From Nannochloropsis salina CCMP1776 (Eukaryota > Sar > Eustigmatophyceae > Eustigmatales > Monodopsidaceae), in contig SDOX01000013.1 in the NCBI GenBank assembly GCA_004565275.1, positions 2,353 through 24,445 on the forward strand: a DNA stretch of 22,093 bases, written 5' to 3'. The translations under genes were made by a program, and so were the position numbers. Below, piece by piece: positions 1 to 10,000 of the stretch. The notes under the pieces were generated by a model. The model searched no databases, was not told the origin of the DNA, and was given only the letters and a program-made list of their open reading frames with translations. Every line of letters starts with the position of its first letter. Within the stretch, counting starts at the first letter, position 1.

Positions 1-25
1 CTCCCTCCCTCCTTCCCTCCCTCAG

Positions 26-766
26 CACCGGCTGGGCCTTTCGGATGCGGATCTGCGGGGTACGGTCATGGTGGCGCCAGGCGCCGGAGGAGGTGGCGAC
101 GGAGGGGCAGCGGCAGGAGCTGCAGAGGAGGAGAAGCAGGAGGAGAAGGACGCTTTCGATGTCAAACTTGTTTCATTCGAGGATAAGAGCAAGATCAAGG
201 TCATCAAAGAGGTAGGACGCTGCCTTTCCCTCCCTCCCTTCCTCCCTTCCTCCATCCTTCCCTCCTTCCCTCTCTCGCTTCCGCTTTTTTATTCAAGGAC
301 GATATAACATTCACGGGTGACGCTTCCTGACCACTCCCCTACCCTCATCTTTTTGTCTGCGAGACGCCCGTCCTCCTCCCTCATACCGTCCTTTTCCTCC
401 CTCCCTCCCTCCCTCCCCCCCTCCCTTCCTTACTTTTCCCCTCAAGGTCCGTACCATCAGTGGCTTGGGTCTTAAGGAAGCCAAAGAGCTTGTGGAAGGA
501 GCGCCGAAGGTGCGTGTCGCCTCCCTTTCGCCCTCCCTCCCGCCCTCCTTCCCGCCCTCCTTCCCGCCCTTCCTCCCATCCTCCTTATCGAGTTCCCCCC
601 TGCCCCACACGCATGCGGCGCGCCTCATCCCTCTAACCCCTCGCTTTCTACCCCTTCTCTGCCTGCCCTGTCGCCGCAGGTGATCAAGAAGGACGTGAAG
701 AAGGAGGAGGCGGAAGCCCTCCTTAAGAAACTGCAGGACGTAGGCGCGAAGGTGGAGTTGGTATAG
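26..766 (+). CDS. MRPL12: Ribosomal protein L7/L12 (probably mitochondrial bL12m), 3' part, three exons
   Basis: Component of the large-subunit stalk that recruits translation factors. The exons I read are 26-211, 447-509 and 680-766 (stop TAG 764-766). Introns 212-446 and 510-679 are GT-AG, and both junctions are phase 0. The visible 111 residues start with HRLGLSDADLRGTVMVAPG, the end of the dimerisation domain. A Gly/Ala/Glu-rich hinge follows, then the conserved C-terminal factor-binding domain: KIKVIKEVRTISGLGLKEAK, LVEGAPKVIKKDVKKEEAEA and LLKKLQDVGAKVELV. The ATG at 68 is in frame but is probably internal: frame is open back to an AG acceptor at 24-25, and the segment before it reads as L12. 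The true start therefore lies upstream of the window. The mitochondrial assignment is inferred, because red-lineage plastids usually keep rpl12 in the plastid genome. Both introns are packed with CCCTCC-type repeats. Family certainty is high; the organelle is less sure. Confidence 0.9.
403..427. repeat. CCCTCC-type pyrimidine tract in L12 intron 1
   Basis: A run of CCCTCCCT units near the acceptor of the first visible L12 intron. Similar tracts occur at 1-23, 229-262 and 534-585, so all visible L12 introns are made largely of this repeat. Confidence 0.85.
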
Positions 767-2279
767 GAAGGGGGGGCGATAGGGAGGAGAGGGAGAAGTG
801 ATAATGTGTCACGGCGATAAATGGTGCATAAAATAGAGGAAAAGCGATGGCGCTGGAAGGAAAGCGGAGGCGGAGGGGAGGGAGGAAGGAATTAGGAAGA
901 GTGGCAGGGGAGGGTTGGAGATGGAGAAGGGTGATGCCGTCAAGGGCGGGGAGGAAGGGAGGGGTCATGTGGAAAGGATGGGAGAAGGGGAGAAGACGAG
1001 AGGGGGGATGGAACGGAGGGTCAGCAGTGTGGGAGGGGTGGATCTAGGAGGCGATATGGAGGGAATGGGAAGGCGCTGTCACGGCGGTTCCGGCGTGGGA
1101 GGGGATTCAGCCGGGGGAAAGTCCGGTGGCAGGAGGATGGTATTGGACGCCAGCGGAAAGGAGCACGGTACAAAGACCATGGGGCGGGGAATGTCGAGTC
1201 AGGATTGTTTCTAAGGGCGCCGGTCGTCGGAGACATGGAAAGAAGGGAATCATGCCTGACAGCGGCGTTCTTTGTCGTTCTTTGCTTTCTTCATCGTTCC
1301 TCTTGGTCCCCTATTGACTAGAATATCCTCATTCAAGGGTGCCGGAGCTCTTTCTATCTGCCGTGGATGCCTGGGATGGGGGCGGCTCTCCTGGGCGAAG
1401 ATAGAAAGAAAGGCACAGATTGTATGGGGATAGACAGCACGATCTCTCTCCCTTCGGGAATTTGCGGTCTCCTTCTGACAGTGCTGGCTCTTTTTCCTAC
1501 CATCCAGAGTCGGGGTCCTGGAAGCACGCGGTCCGCGTGCTCGGGCATGAACGTCATGAGTGCATCTTTCTCCTGCCTTGCGTCTTCCCTCTCTCGATTC
1601 CTGAGGGGACAATGGGCCTAAAAACACAGCTTGGAGGCAGGCGGCGCAAGGGCCGTGGGTCATGTGCTTTCCTCCAAGGAGCAGTGTGGGGATCAGCATG
1701 TAAACCATGGTCAAGAAAGGAACGCAGGGCGCCGAGGAGAACCCATGTCTCAATACTTGAAGCAAAGTCAACCGCCTTGTGCTTGGCGCATGTGGAGGGC
1801 AGTTGACTCGTTTCGGGAAGACGAGGACCGTCGTTGACAGAATTTTTCCCTCATTGGTCCATCGATGGAGGGCCTTGAACGTCATTAGTGCGTTTTCCAT
1901 TTCTGGTCACTCCTGTCCTTTCATGTCTCCTTTTTTACTTTGAGAGCTCTTCCGACTTTCCCCCCTCCCCCCATTCTCCCCCTTTCCCTACTTTTGACGG
2001 TTCATTGTCCTGATGCCTTCACTCCACATAGTCAAATGAGTCCGTGAGCCTGTATGCGAGCACGCGCGTGCGTGTCCGGAGGTGCAACCCAAGAGGTAAG
2101 AGGGAAGGTAAAACTTACTCAAACATTCCAACAGATGACGCAGAAACCCCGGAATCAGTTCTTACAAGCAACATGCCCTTGAATAGAGCACAGTATATTC
2201 CTCCCTTCTTCCCGCTTTTCTCCCTCGAATAACGCGCGACCGATCGTGTTCTGATTACCACCCGCGTCCTCTCAACCTC
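767..2279. other. Convergent intergenic region between L12 and MND1
   Basis: This stretch lies between the 3' ends of two convergent genes and so should hold both 3' UTRs. Positions 770-1060 are strongly purine-rich on the plus strand, with no convincing coding signal. Several overlapping open frames exist at 1250-1900 on both strands. None shows a recognisable motif, splice-consistent structure or low-complexity pattern like that of the neighbouring genes. A weak repeat of a GAACGTCATNAGTGC string is seen near 1548 and 1877. I see no RNA gene here. Confidence 0.5.
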
Positions 2280-4418
2280 TTACCCTAGGAATTTGTCGAC
2301 GTCCTTGCTGTACATGCCGCGTTTTTTGACCAAGTAGCTCTAGTGCCAGGGAAGTTGGGGATAGGTCCGAACATGTAGGAGGCATTTGGCTCGTCAGTCA
2401 CGCACCAGAACGACGCGTGTATGCTTGGAAAGGATCGGTGCCGACGTCTGAATACAAACGCTTCCCATCAATCATGGCACGAAAGAGTTTCCCCCCCCCC
2501 CTCCGGTACTCTCTGTACCTTAATGGAGAAGATATTGTCCGTCCACCGATTGACTCCCTGCTTACAGAGAGCAGCCTGCGCCTCTGGATATGATGAGAGA
2601 AAAGGTCTCGCGTGAATTTCCTCGATACTCCAAGGATCCACCCGGCTAGGATGTATTGGTGAGAGTGTTTCGTCCAGCGAGCGTCGCACTGAGCTCACGT
2701 AGTGGTGTATGCGTCTCATCGCCATGGTTCAATGGTCCTCGCCATTGTTTCTATCCTTTCGTTTTGTCTAGAATGGCGCATGCTTCCTTTTTCCACCTAC
2801 CCAGCCGTTCGATCTTCACCGGGTCATTATCCTTGAAGCGTTGCACTTCCTCCAACTGCTTCGTTTTCAGGGCAAGAGCAGTTTCGTAGTCCCTGGATGG
2901 AGGGTGAGAGGGTTCGATAATGGATATATACGAGATACCAGGTCACTCTACGTTTCGTCATCCAGTTCAATTGACGTGTAGGAAAGGGGTTGTAGATGCA
3001 AGAAACGGAGTAAGCGGGGTCCCGACGGGGCAATTACCGCCCTTGGACCTCCTATGCTCCCGTCCTCAAGGCGCGTCTCTCCCGCCTTTCTTCTTTTCCC
3101 TACTTACTCCATGTTCTGTCTCCTCTTTTCCGAATCTTGGCGTCCCGTTGACAAAGCTGCTGCTTTCTCTTCCAACGTGCTTACGTGAGCTTTGAGTCTG
3201 GTGCAGATGAGATGGGGGCGAAAAGAAGATGATGGAGCGTGGAAAATAGATTGAGACCCCACAAGGGCGCAAAACGCTACGATACAGAGAAGAAGCAAAG
3301 GCGAAGAGCCACACGAAGGAAAAAGAGGAAGGGAATGACGTGAAATAAGAAATGCCCTTATTTTGGTGAGGAGAGTCAGCATAGAAGAGACCCCCCGTGG
3401 AGGGTAAACGGATAGAAAGAGGGGGAATCGACCGAGATAAAGGCATGCGGGCAGGGAGAAAAGAGGTGAGAGAGAATGGTAGCACATACCTGGCGACTTC
3501 GCTCTCTAAATTGACGGTGGCGGTCCTTTTCGACGCAATAGCCTTGCCAGGAAAGGCTGTCAATAATCAAGAACATAAAAAGTGGAAAAGAGATAGGGAG
3601 ACAAGGAGCGAAGAAGATATGAATTCAGGATGCAGGAGAAGTAGCTTGTGGCTTTAAGAAGGGCAGAGGAGATGCGAGAAGCTTATTGGGGGTTGCTCCT
3701 CCATCTCTTCCCCGACCTCCCCCCACCTCTACACATCCTCTCCTGCCCTTCCTGCCGCCCCTCCCCTCGCGTTGTGGTCCCTGTCCCCCCCTACCGACCG
3801 AAGAAAACGTTGCTTGCTCCAACCTTCTCCATTTCGACCAAGCCATCGTCGACGAGTCCTTGATTGACGTCCTTCACGCTACAGATCGAGAGGGGGGACA
3901 CCACAGAAAAGGCGGTGGAAATGAAGAGAAATTTAGTGCTGGTGCTGCCTGACACCACAACCACCTTGTTGCCTTGCTTCAAAGCCTTCCCACGGCTTTC
4001 CAGGCAGTGTCCTGCTCACCTCTGTGACACAACACCTTGTTTCGAGGCGAGGCCCTCCATCTCTTTTAGACTGTAGACGGCACCCTACGCCATGGGAGTG
4101 GGGTGAGATACGGGCGGTCAGTAGAGAAAGGGCGTGGCCATGACCGTGATTGCCGACACTTTCTATTCTGCCCTATCGAGATGCAGAGAGCGTATGGATC
4201 ACCCGCCGCTAGACTCCAAAGTACGCCTTCCTTCCTCCTTCGCTTCCGTCCCTGTCACTCATGTGGATGGGGCCCCGGATCACTTCATCACTTTCTCCCC
4301 GTTCCCTTCCCTCTCAAGATATCATTTGTGTATGCCGCGTTTCTATTACCGTGGAATGGTAGATTTTCAAGATTGTTTGGCGCTTCTCCTCCAAGGACAT
4401 GCCTTTCCGCTTCGGCAT
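2280..4418 (-). CDS. MND1: MND1, meiotic nuclear division protein 1 (eight exons, complete)
   Basis: Partner of HOP2; the heterodimer stimulates DMC1/RAD51 strand invasion during meiotic recombination in the nucleus. The minus-strand exons are 4418-4350, 4084-4020, 3878-3799, 3556-3490, 3197-3108, 2892-2801, 2583-2519 and 2339-2280 (stop TAA 2282-2280). All seven introns are GT-AG and all phases agree. The total is 588 nt, 195 residues. The start MPKRKGMSLEEKRQTILKIY sits in a favourable CACC-ATG context. A winged-helix region follows (SLKEMEGLASKQGVV, then VKDVNQGLVDDGLVEMEKVG, then the SNVFFAFPGKA hinge). Residues about 78-150 form a coiled coil ending in DNDPVKIERLE. The signature GVNRWTDNIFSIK then leads to SYLVKKRGMYSKDVDKFLG. 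From FPGKA to DP the spacer is 69 residues, the same as in human MND1 as I recall it. The product stops at the point where other MND1 proteins continue with about nine more residues ending in FDY. No frameshift or internal stop was needed. Confidence 0.94.
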
Positions 4419-4958
4419 GGTGCTGAGGTCAAAATGGCTAGTGTTGAGACAACCAAAATCCTGTGGAGTATGAACTAAGGGTGAACAAAAACACCTGCAT
4501 GTAAGCCTTGAAAGATCACGAACTATGAAAGCAATGGAGGCCCGAGATAATCAAATCGTTGACCATGTTCATATTTTCTATAAGAAAATGTTTCCACTCG
4601 CTCAAGAAACTGCAACCAAGGCCGCTGGGATCTAATTCGGTGGCGGGGCACCCACCTCCTCGAGGTCCCAAAAAGTTCCCCCACCGAATCTTTTGGAATG
4701 TCAAAAAAAGGGAGTAAAGAGCTCTTTCAGCGGCTTAGAGCGGGTGTGGATGCGATGATACGGCCGCTTACATTTTTCTCGTCGAGGAAGTGGTGAGTCC
4801 GATGGGCCGAGCTTACAAGGACGAGACGGGCAAGAAAAGCAAAATCGAACTGAAAGACAATGGAGGATAAAACACATTCAAACTGCGTTACATTATTGTT
4901 ACACTGTTCATCTATGAGTTCACCGTGTTCCTTCCCTGGCTCTTTCAACCCGAAGTAC
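4419..4958. promoter_or_regulatory. Upstream region of MND1
   Basis: This 540-bp gap separates the MND1 start (read leftwards) from the 3' end of the PHD-finger remnant, so it should contain the MND1 promoter and 5' UTR. Short minus-strand open frames at 4516-4704 and 4727-4948 have no recognisable motif. I found no clear TATA box at a convincing distance and no meiosis-specific element that I could name with confidence. Confidence 0.35.
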
Positions 4959-5644
4959 CTACTTCATAGTCTTGCTCTTGGAGTCGCGGCGGCATGACCA
5001 CTGCGTCGTCTCGCTGCTCGCAGCGACCTCCACCGCCTTCCGCACTACATTTCCCCTCTTTTTCTCAATGCAATCGAAACGGTACCAGCTCTTGCAGCCG
5101 CCGCACTCCACCATCCCCCTCCCATCCTCAGGGTCATAGGTCATTTGCAGTAACAGAAAATCTCCTCCTCCTCCTCCTCCTCCTCCTCCTCCTCCTCCTC
5201 CTCACTCATACCACCCCCCTGCACCCTCTCCACCGCAGCAGCTGCAGTTGCAGCAGCCGCATCCTCCTGCTCCTGCTCCACCTCTTCCGCCGTTCATCCC
5301 TCTTCTCCGCTGATGTCCTCATCTTCCCGGCAGACATCGTCTTCCACTGAAAACGGAGCGTCAAACCCTGCCTCCTCGTCCTCATGCGTCGCCATCCATT
5401 CCATCTCCGTCCGAACCTTTCCTTTCTTCATCTTTTCCTTGCTGTGTTCGTCTCCGCTGCGGTCGTCACTGCTGCTGGTGCTGCCGCCGCCGACAGCACC
5501 CTTCCCTATTACCCTCGCCACTCGGGAACGCTTCGCGGCCCTCCCCGCAATGTCTACGCTCGCACTGTCTCTGTTGCTTACCTGAACCACCCTCTTGAAC
5601 ACCAATAGGGACTCTACAAGTCCTCGGCCTCCTAGGTCGCACAA
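4959..5644 (-). pseudogene. PHD-finger protein gene, apparently decayed
   Basis: Read leftwards from 5644, the frame encodes a basic patch (GRAAKRSRVARVIGKG), an acidic serine-rich stretch (SSSDDRSGDEHSKEKMKKGK), further acidic sequence, a poly-Glu run from a trinucleotide repeat at 5161-5203, and then IFCYCK. The next reading frame continues at once with TYDPEDGRGMVECGGCKSWY, then RFDCI and, after a gap, QWSC. Together these resemble one PHD zinc finger (CxC, then CxxC, then WY-x-FDC, then WxC) of the kind that reads histone H3 tails. Four defects are visible. There is an in-frame TGA near 5292-5294 between the acidic region and the repeat. There is a one-base frame change between CYCK and TYD, near 5144. 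Arg replaces the usual zinc-binding His, and the last Cys (WSCRRD) is missing. A good donor-like CAG-GTAAGC near 5582 could mean some of this is intronic, but no GT-AG intron removes the frame change inside the finger. A sequencing or assembly error could explain part of it. The 5' end is not defined. Confidence 0.55.
5161..5203. repeat. (TCC)n trinucleotide microsatellite
   Basis: About 14 perfect TCC units. On the minus strand it lies in phase with the PHD-finger remnant and reads as poly-glutamate just before IFCYCK, so it is a coding-type repeat rather than an intronic tract. Confidence 0.95.
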
Positions 5645-5648
5645 GCGA

Positions 5649-5748
5649 GCTTGATGCTCAGCGTGTCCCGCCTCCGTGTGGAAAAGGTCTCGAGACTTGC
5701 TTGATGCTCAGCGCGTCCCGCCTCCGTGTGGAAAAGGTCTCGAGTCTC
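5649..5748. repeat. 50-bp direct tandem duplication (two copies)
   Basis: Units 5649-5698 and 5699-5748 both begin GCTTGATGCTCAGCG and differ at one internal base and at the last few bases. The near identity points to a recent duplication. The period is not a multiple of three, so the copies fall in different frames, which argues against a conserved coding function. It abuts the 5' edge of the PHD remnant and precedes the inverted repeat. Confidence 0.95.
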
Positions 5749-5811
5749 GAGACGAGGATGGGCCCGAGGGGGTTCCGATGGGGCCACCAAGGGGTGGGGC
5801 TGGCGGCTCTG

Positions 5812-6030
5812 TACGGGGAGGAGGGTACCGGTGTCCTCACCGAGTGGGGTGCCCGAGAGATGGTGGTGCATTTTGGGAAATACGTGGCGGGCGTGGTGGA
5901 CAACGTGAAGAAGAAGCAGAGCAAGGGGCTCTTCTTCTTCACGCTCCTCGTCCGCCTCGTTCTCTCCAAGGTGCATCACCACCTCCCGATCACCCCACTC
6001 GGTGCGGACACTGGTACCCTCCTCTCCGTA
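5812..6030. repeat. Long imperfect inverted repeat (hairpin-forming)
   Basis: The left arm (5812-5916) and right arm (about 5931-6030) are reverse complements at roughly 80 percent by eye. The outer 40 bp match at 37 positions, and the innermost 12 bp (GTGAAGAAGAAG / CTTCTTCTTCAC) are perfect around a loop of about 14 nt. Both arms keep a similar peptide in the same relative frame: YGEEGTGVLTEWGAREMVV on plus and YGEEGTSVRTEWGDREVVM on minus. This suggests inverted duplication of a once-coding segment. I do not recognise the peptide. No terminal repeat or target-site duplication of a known transposon was noticed. If transcribed it would form a long, imperfect double-stranded RNA. Confidence 0.88.
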
Positions 6031-7050
6031 ATGGCTTTCGAACCCAGGCATATGTTTGCTCTATTTCAAGAGGAGTTGAAACGTGGTACGATTTGCGCAT
6101 GTTATGGTTTCTCTCTTATTTCATAACGTCACCTAAAAGGAGCACTAAAATAAGTCAGAAATCAGCCAGCAGGGCGAAACCAGGTCGAATACGATGTGCG
6201 TATCTCATGGGTGCGTGGCTACTTACCGCTGGAGACAAGTAATAGTAATGTAATGAATTTATTTTGAAAGCAGACAACTTTATTGCACATTTGTGGAGAG
6301 GTGAAACACCGAGATATAGTCTGTAAGCGGCCTCTTCTGTAAAGGAGATGTCATCTTCATTTTTACCAACATTTATGCACACGATGAACATTCAACCATC
6401 AACCACCAACCAAACATCTTTACTCGATGTTTCACAATTGAAATTATTGTCGTTTTCCATGGCCGTATTCATTTTTGTTGCGTGCGGGATTTTTCCGACA
6501 TACCAACTTCCATATCATCTCATCGTTGCTGCGTCAAGCTCCACTTTGATCAAATACAAATAAAATCTACTCGATGCACAATGGATATAACTTTCCCCTT
6601 GAGCGTTTGATTCATCCTAGATTGAAAGTAAAGGGTGTACTTAAAGCTATTTCCGACTCCTTACCTTTGAGTTGGGCTCCAGCTGCAGATTTCGAAACAT
6701 GGACCTTCCTCGGGCCTGAGCCGTTAGACGAGCCGTTAGACGAGCCGTTCGGAAGCAGCTACCGCAGACCTATTACAACGTGCCCCTTCGTGCACTGATC
6801 TACTTCGCATATATTGTCGAATGAATCATATGCATGGTATAAACGATGATTACACAGTGAGCTGGGTTAGTTCGTATTCTGTCTCTCTTTTATTGTTTCC
6901 TTCCGTCATGGGTGCTCGATCTACCGCTAGAGCACAGGCACACAATTCAAACGAATAAATTGGCCCCCTTGACTCCACATCGAAAACGACGTTATATAAT
7001 CAAGGTCTAGCCTGTTACTAATTTTCGCTTTTTATACAACAGGTGACTAT
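6031..7050. other. Intergenic region upstream of the membrane-protein gene
   Basis: AT-richer DNA with no convincing gene. It contains a 12-bp direct repeat (GAGCCGTTAGAC, about 2.5 copies, 6719-6750) that falls in a short plus-strand open frame. There is also a possible upstream exon of the next gene near 6821-6835 (see that entry). Short open frames at 6155-6391 (-), 6348-6563 (+) and 6574-6798 (+) lack recognisable motifs. Confidence 0.45.
6993..6999 (+). promoter_or_regulatory. TATA-like box ahead of the membrane-protein gene
   Basis: TATATAA lies 52 bp before the ATG at 7051, a reasonable spacing for a TATA box with a short leader. It competes with another reading: TTACTAAT at about 7015-7022, followed by a T-rich tract and ACAACAG at 7036-7042, looks like a branch point and acceptor, which would place this site inside an intron. 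The sequence alone does not decide. Confidence 0.35.
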
Positions 7051-10000
7051 ATGCCACTTTTTAGCTATGGAAGGCGCAGCGATGCGAGAAGCAGCCCTCC
7101 TCCCTCCGGCGCAGGAGATGCCAATTCGTCGTCTTCCAAGCGGCGCATTGAAAGCGGGAAGAAGAGTAGCAGCAGACAGACCAAAGAAGATCAACGTTTA
7201 GCCCGACGATACTTTCAGATACAGGACCGGTACGTGGTGTTGCAAAAGTTGAATGCTTACCAAGTGTTGTCTTTCCAACCTGTTGCTTTCCCTCTGTCAC
7301 TTTCTTTCTCACTCCTTTCTTCTTTTATTTCCATTATTCAGATCTCTTACCGCCCTTCGTATCCTCTTTGTGGTCGGCATACCGCTGACTATCATCAATA
7401 TATCATTCGCTTGTGTGTACGCCTGGATTTTTGCGAATCAGTACAGCTACACAAAGGATGACTGGCAACGGTGTTTGGTCTATCCAAATCAGGTAGAGCC
7501 GCGAGATATAGCGACAGGAAGGAATAATGATGTGAGGGATGACATATGACTGATTTACAATTAAAACGATCCTACTTGCTAGGCTGTCGATCCCCTTGGA
7601 GGCTCAACAGCAGATAAAACGAACTACCTTATGGCCGCAGGTAAAAAAACTCCGCTTTCCTTCCTCTATCTTTACCTCTTCTCGTCTTACATGTAACCTT
7701 TTTGCCTCTCCATTCGGGGCCTGGTATGTTTTCCCTCAATTATAACAGCCTCGTATGCCGGTCGTGTCTTTGTCTTCATAATCGTCGTCTTCAAGATGGC
7801 TTACGTCGGAGTAAAGGTTAGTGGTGCCTAGCTGACCTTTCCTTTCAACCTCAAAACTATTGACTTCAACCACTCTGTGTGTTGCTCGGTACACGCGCTC
7901 CTGGCAAAGCAAGGATTATCCGAAGACGAGAGTGTCATGTCGTTTGGTTTGATTCTCCTTCGATCCCGCTTTCCTCAACTGGCTCTTCTTTACGTCTTGC
8001 CTGCCTAGGACACGGACATCCTTCCCTACTCCCTCTTTGCAAATGTGATGGCAATCCTCGGCATTATCGTCTACAGAGAAGCGGAGCCTATTCAGCCGCA
8101 ACCCCAGGTAATAAGGGAAAGAAAGCATGAAGGAGAGATGGGAAGAGAGGGGATGGAGAGCTCGGATGAGGCAACTGCATAGGAATCTGTCACTGTCACA
8201 CCTATGCAAAACTTATGGTCGTTGTCTTCTCCTGCCATCCTCTCGCTTTTTTAGCAACTCTCTGCTACTCTCTTGACACTGGTCAAGTACATACAACCGA
8301 CCATGTACTCTTTCCCCTCCGCGGCGAAATGGGCCCCGGCCTCTTGCAGCCTAGCTTACGCCCTGAACAAGTGGTTCCTGATCTTTCAAATACTGGTCGT
8401 CGTCCTCATGGTAAGAAAAAGAAAGTGAGGGATATTCCAAGGGGGGGGGGAGGAGATGAGAGGCAGGGATGCTGAAATGAAAGGCAGGTTCCAGAAGAAA
8501 GGAGGGGAAGGGTGACGTGACGCTGCTCGTATTGCATGGCAAATCGGGTGGCTTCGTTTTACCCCCTCCCGCGTCATTTCTCTTCCTGCCCCTTCCTTTT
8601 TCCTGCCCGTAGTGCTCTATTTTCCTCGTCATTTCCACGTGTGCTGTTGCCAACTACCGAATAGGAAAGCGTTGGCGATTCCAGTTGCAAGGTACCATCC
8701 CTCGTTTTTCTCCTTTTCTGATCGCCTTGCCACAATCTGTCATTTCATTTCGCAATTTTCCTAGCTTCGCCTCTTGCTCATTGTACTGTTCGCAGTCCTC
8801 AATTTCTTCTTTTCTCTTCCTCCTTTCCCTTCTCCTTTTTTTTCTTGTAGCTAACGGCTACCCCTTGGGACTTCTCGTCATCGCTTTTGTCGGCTATGTG
8901 ACATGCTTCTATGCAAAAGAGACCGTGGCACAACTGACACTGGACGTCTTGAATGTAAGAAGGGAAGGGTGGAGGGCGGAAACAAGAAATGAGGTAGTCT
9001 GCTTCTAGAAAACGTGTGAGAGGAAAGCTACAATGAGATTGAAGACAGCAATGCTGACAGAGACGACTTCAATGATCTCGGCATCATCATATTTTCCATT
9101 CCAAAAACAGGAATCTAAGCTCAACTCTATATTTGCCTTCAGTAAAGGAGAACTCGACATTGTCTCCCTGACAATGATGATGACCTTGGGAGCGATTGGT
9201 GTTGGTACTTGCAAGGTATTTCCTCTCACCTTTTTCTGGCCTTCGTTCAGTCACACATTCTCTCCATAGCAGCCATTTTTGTACCTTCTATATATATATA
9301 TCGCAGCCTCATGTGTGCAGTTACACGGCCACACCAATCTTCACGCTCTTTCCTTCCTCTGCTCCTTCCTTTCTCTTCATTTCTTCCCTAAATCCTGCAT
9401 GTCATCCTCCCCTCAGGGCGACCTAGAAAAATTTAAACTCGGCGCCTTCATTTCCTACATTCACGTGGTCCTCTCCTACCCGTCCGTGCTAGCAACCATT
9501 CATGCCTACAACAGCGTCACCTATCCTTACAACAAGGTAATTGACAGCGAAGAAGCTCGGAGCCACGTTCGTGTGCACAGGCCACAGAACTCTTCCTCTT
9601 CTTTTCTTCTTTTGTCTAATCTTCTCCTCCCTCCGTTTTCCTTCAACTGTACAACGCTTTCATCTTTTCCTCAAATCGATAGTGTTTTTCCCTTTCGCTC
9701 AAACCTCTAATGCCTGCATGTCCCCCACATTCATAGGATAAATCGCTAGCACAAGCCTTTTCCATTTGGTCGTTGGATCCTGCCTACGGTTGTCCTGCCT
9801 ACGTAACAGCCAAATCAGCTATTTTCCAGCGCTTCCCCAAGGTAAGTAAGAGGAAGGAAGGGAGAAGTGAACGAAAGAAGGAGAAGCGTAAGGGGGTAGA
9901 TGCTCGTGTCCGAGCCGAGCAGGGTTGATGGGTGCGTAGGAGTGTATTTCTTATGTTTCACGAGGCTATGGCATGTCTATCGCGCACTCATAATCTGCGC

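Noticed and set aside
1250-1900. 216-codon minus-strand open frame between L12 and MND1
   Set aside because: No recognisable motif, unusual composition (many Arg/Pro/Cys/His), competing open frames on both strands, and no splice context. Likely chance in GC-rich DNA.
2341-2520. A frameshifted ORF in place of the MND1 C-terminal exons
   Set aside because: The apparent frame change is a normal GT-AG intron (2518-2340). Both flanking exons match MND1 in phase.
5292-5294. In-frame TGA of the PHD gene read as selenocysteine
   Set aside because: No redox motif surrounds it, and the same gene also has a frame change and lost zinc ligands. Decay or sequence error is simpler.
5812-6030. Inverted repeat as a MITE or other DNA transposon
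   Set aside because: The arms meet almost at the centre, there are no short terminal repeats or visible target-site duplications, and no transposase is nearby.
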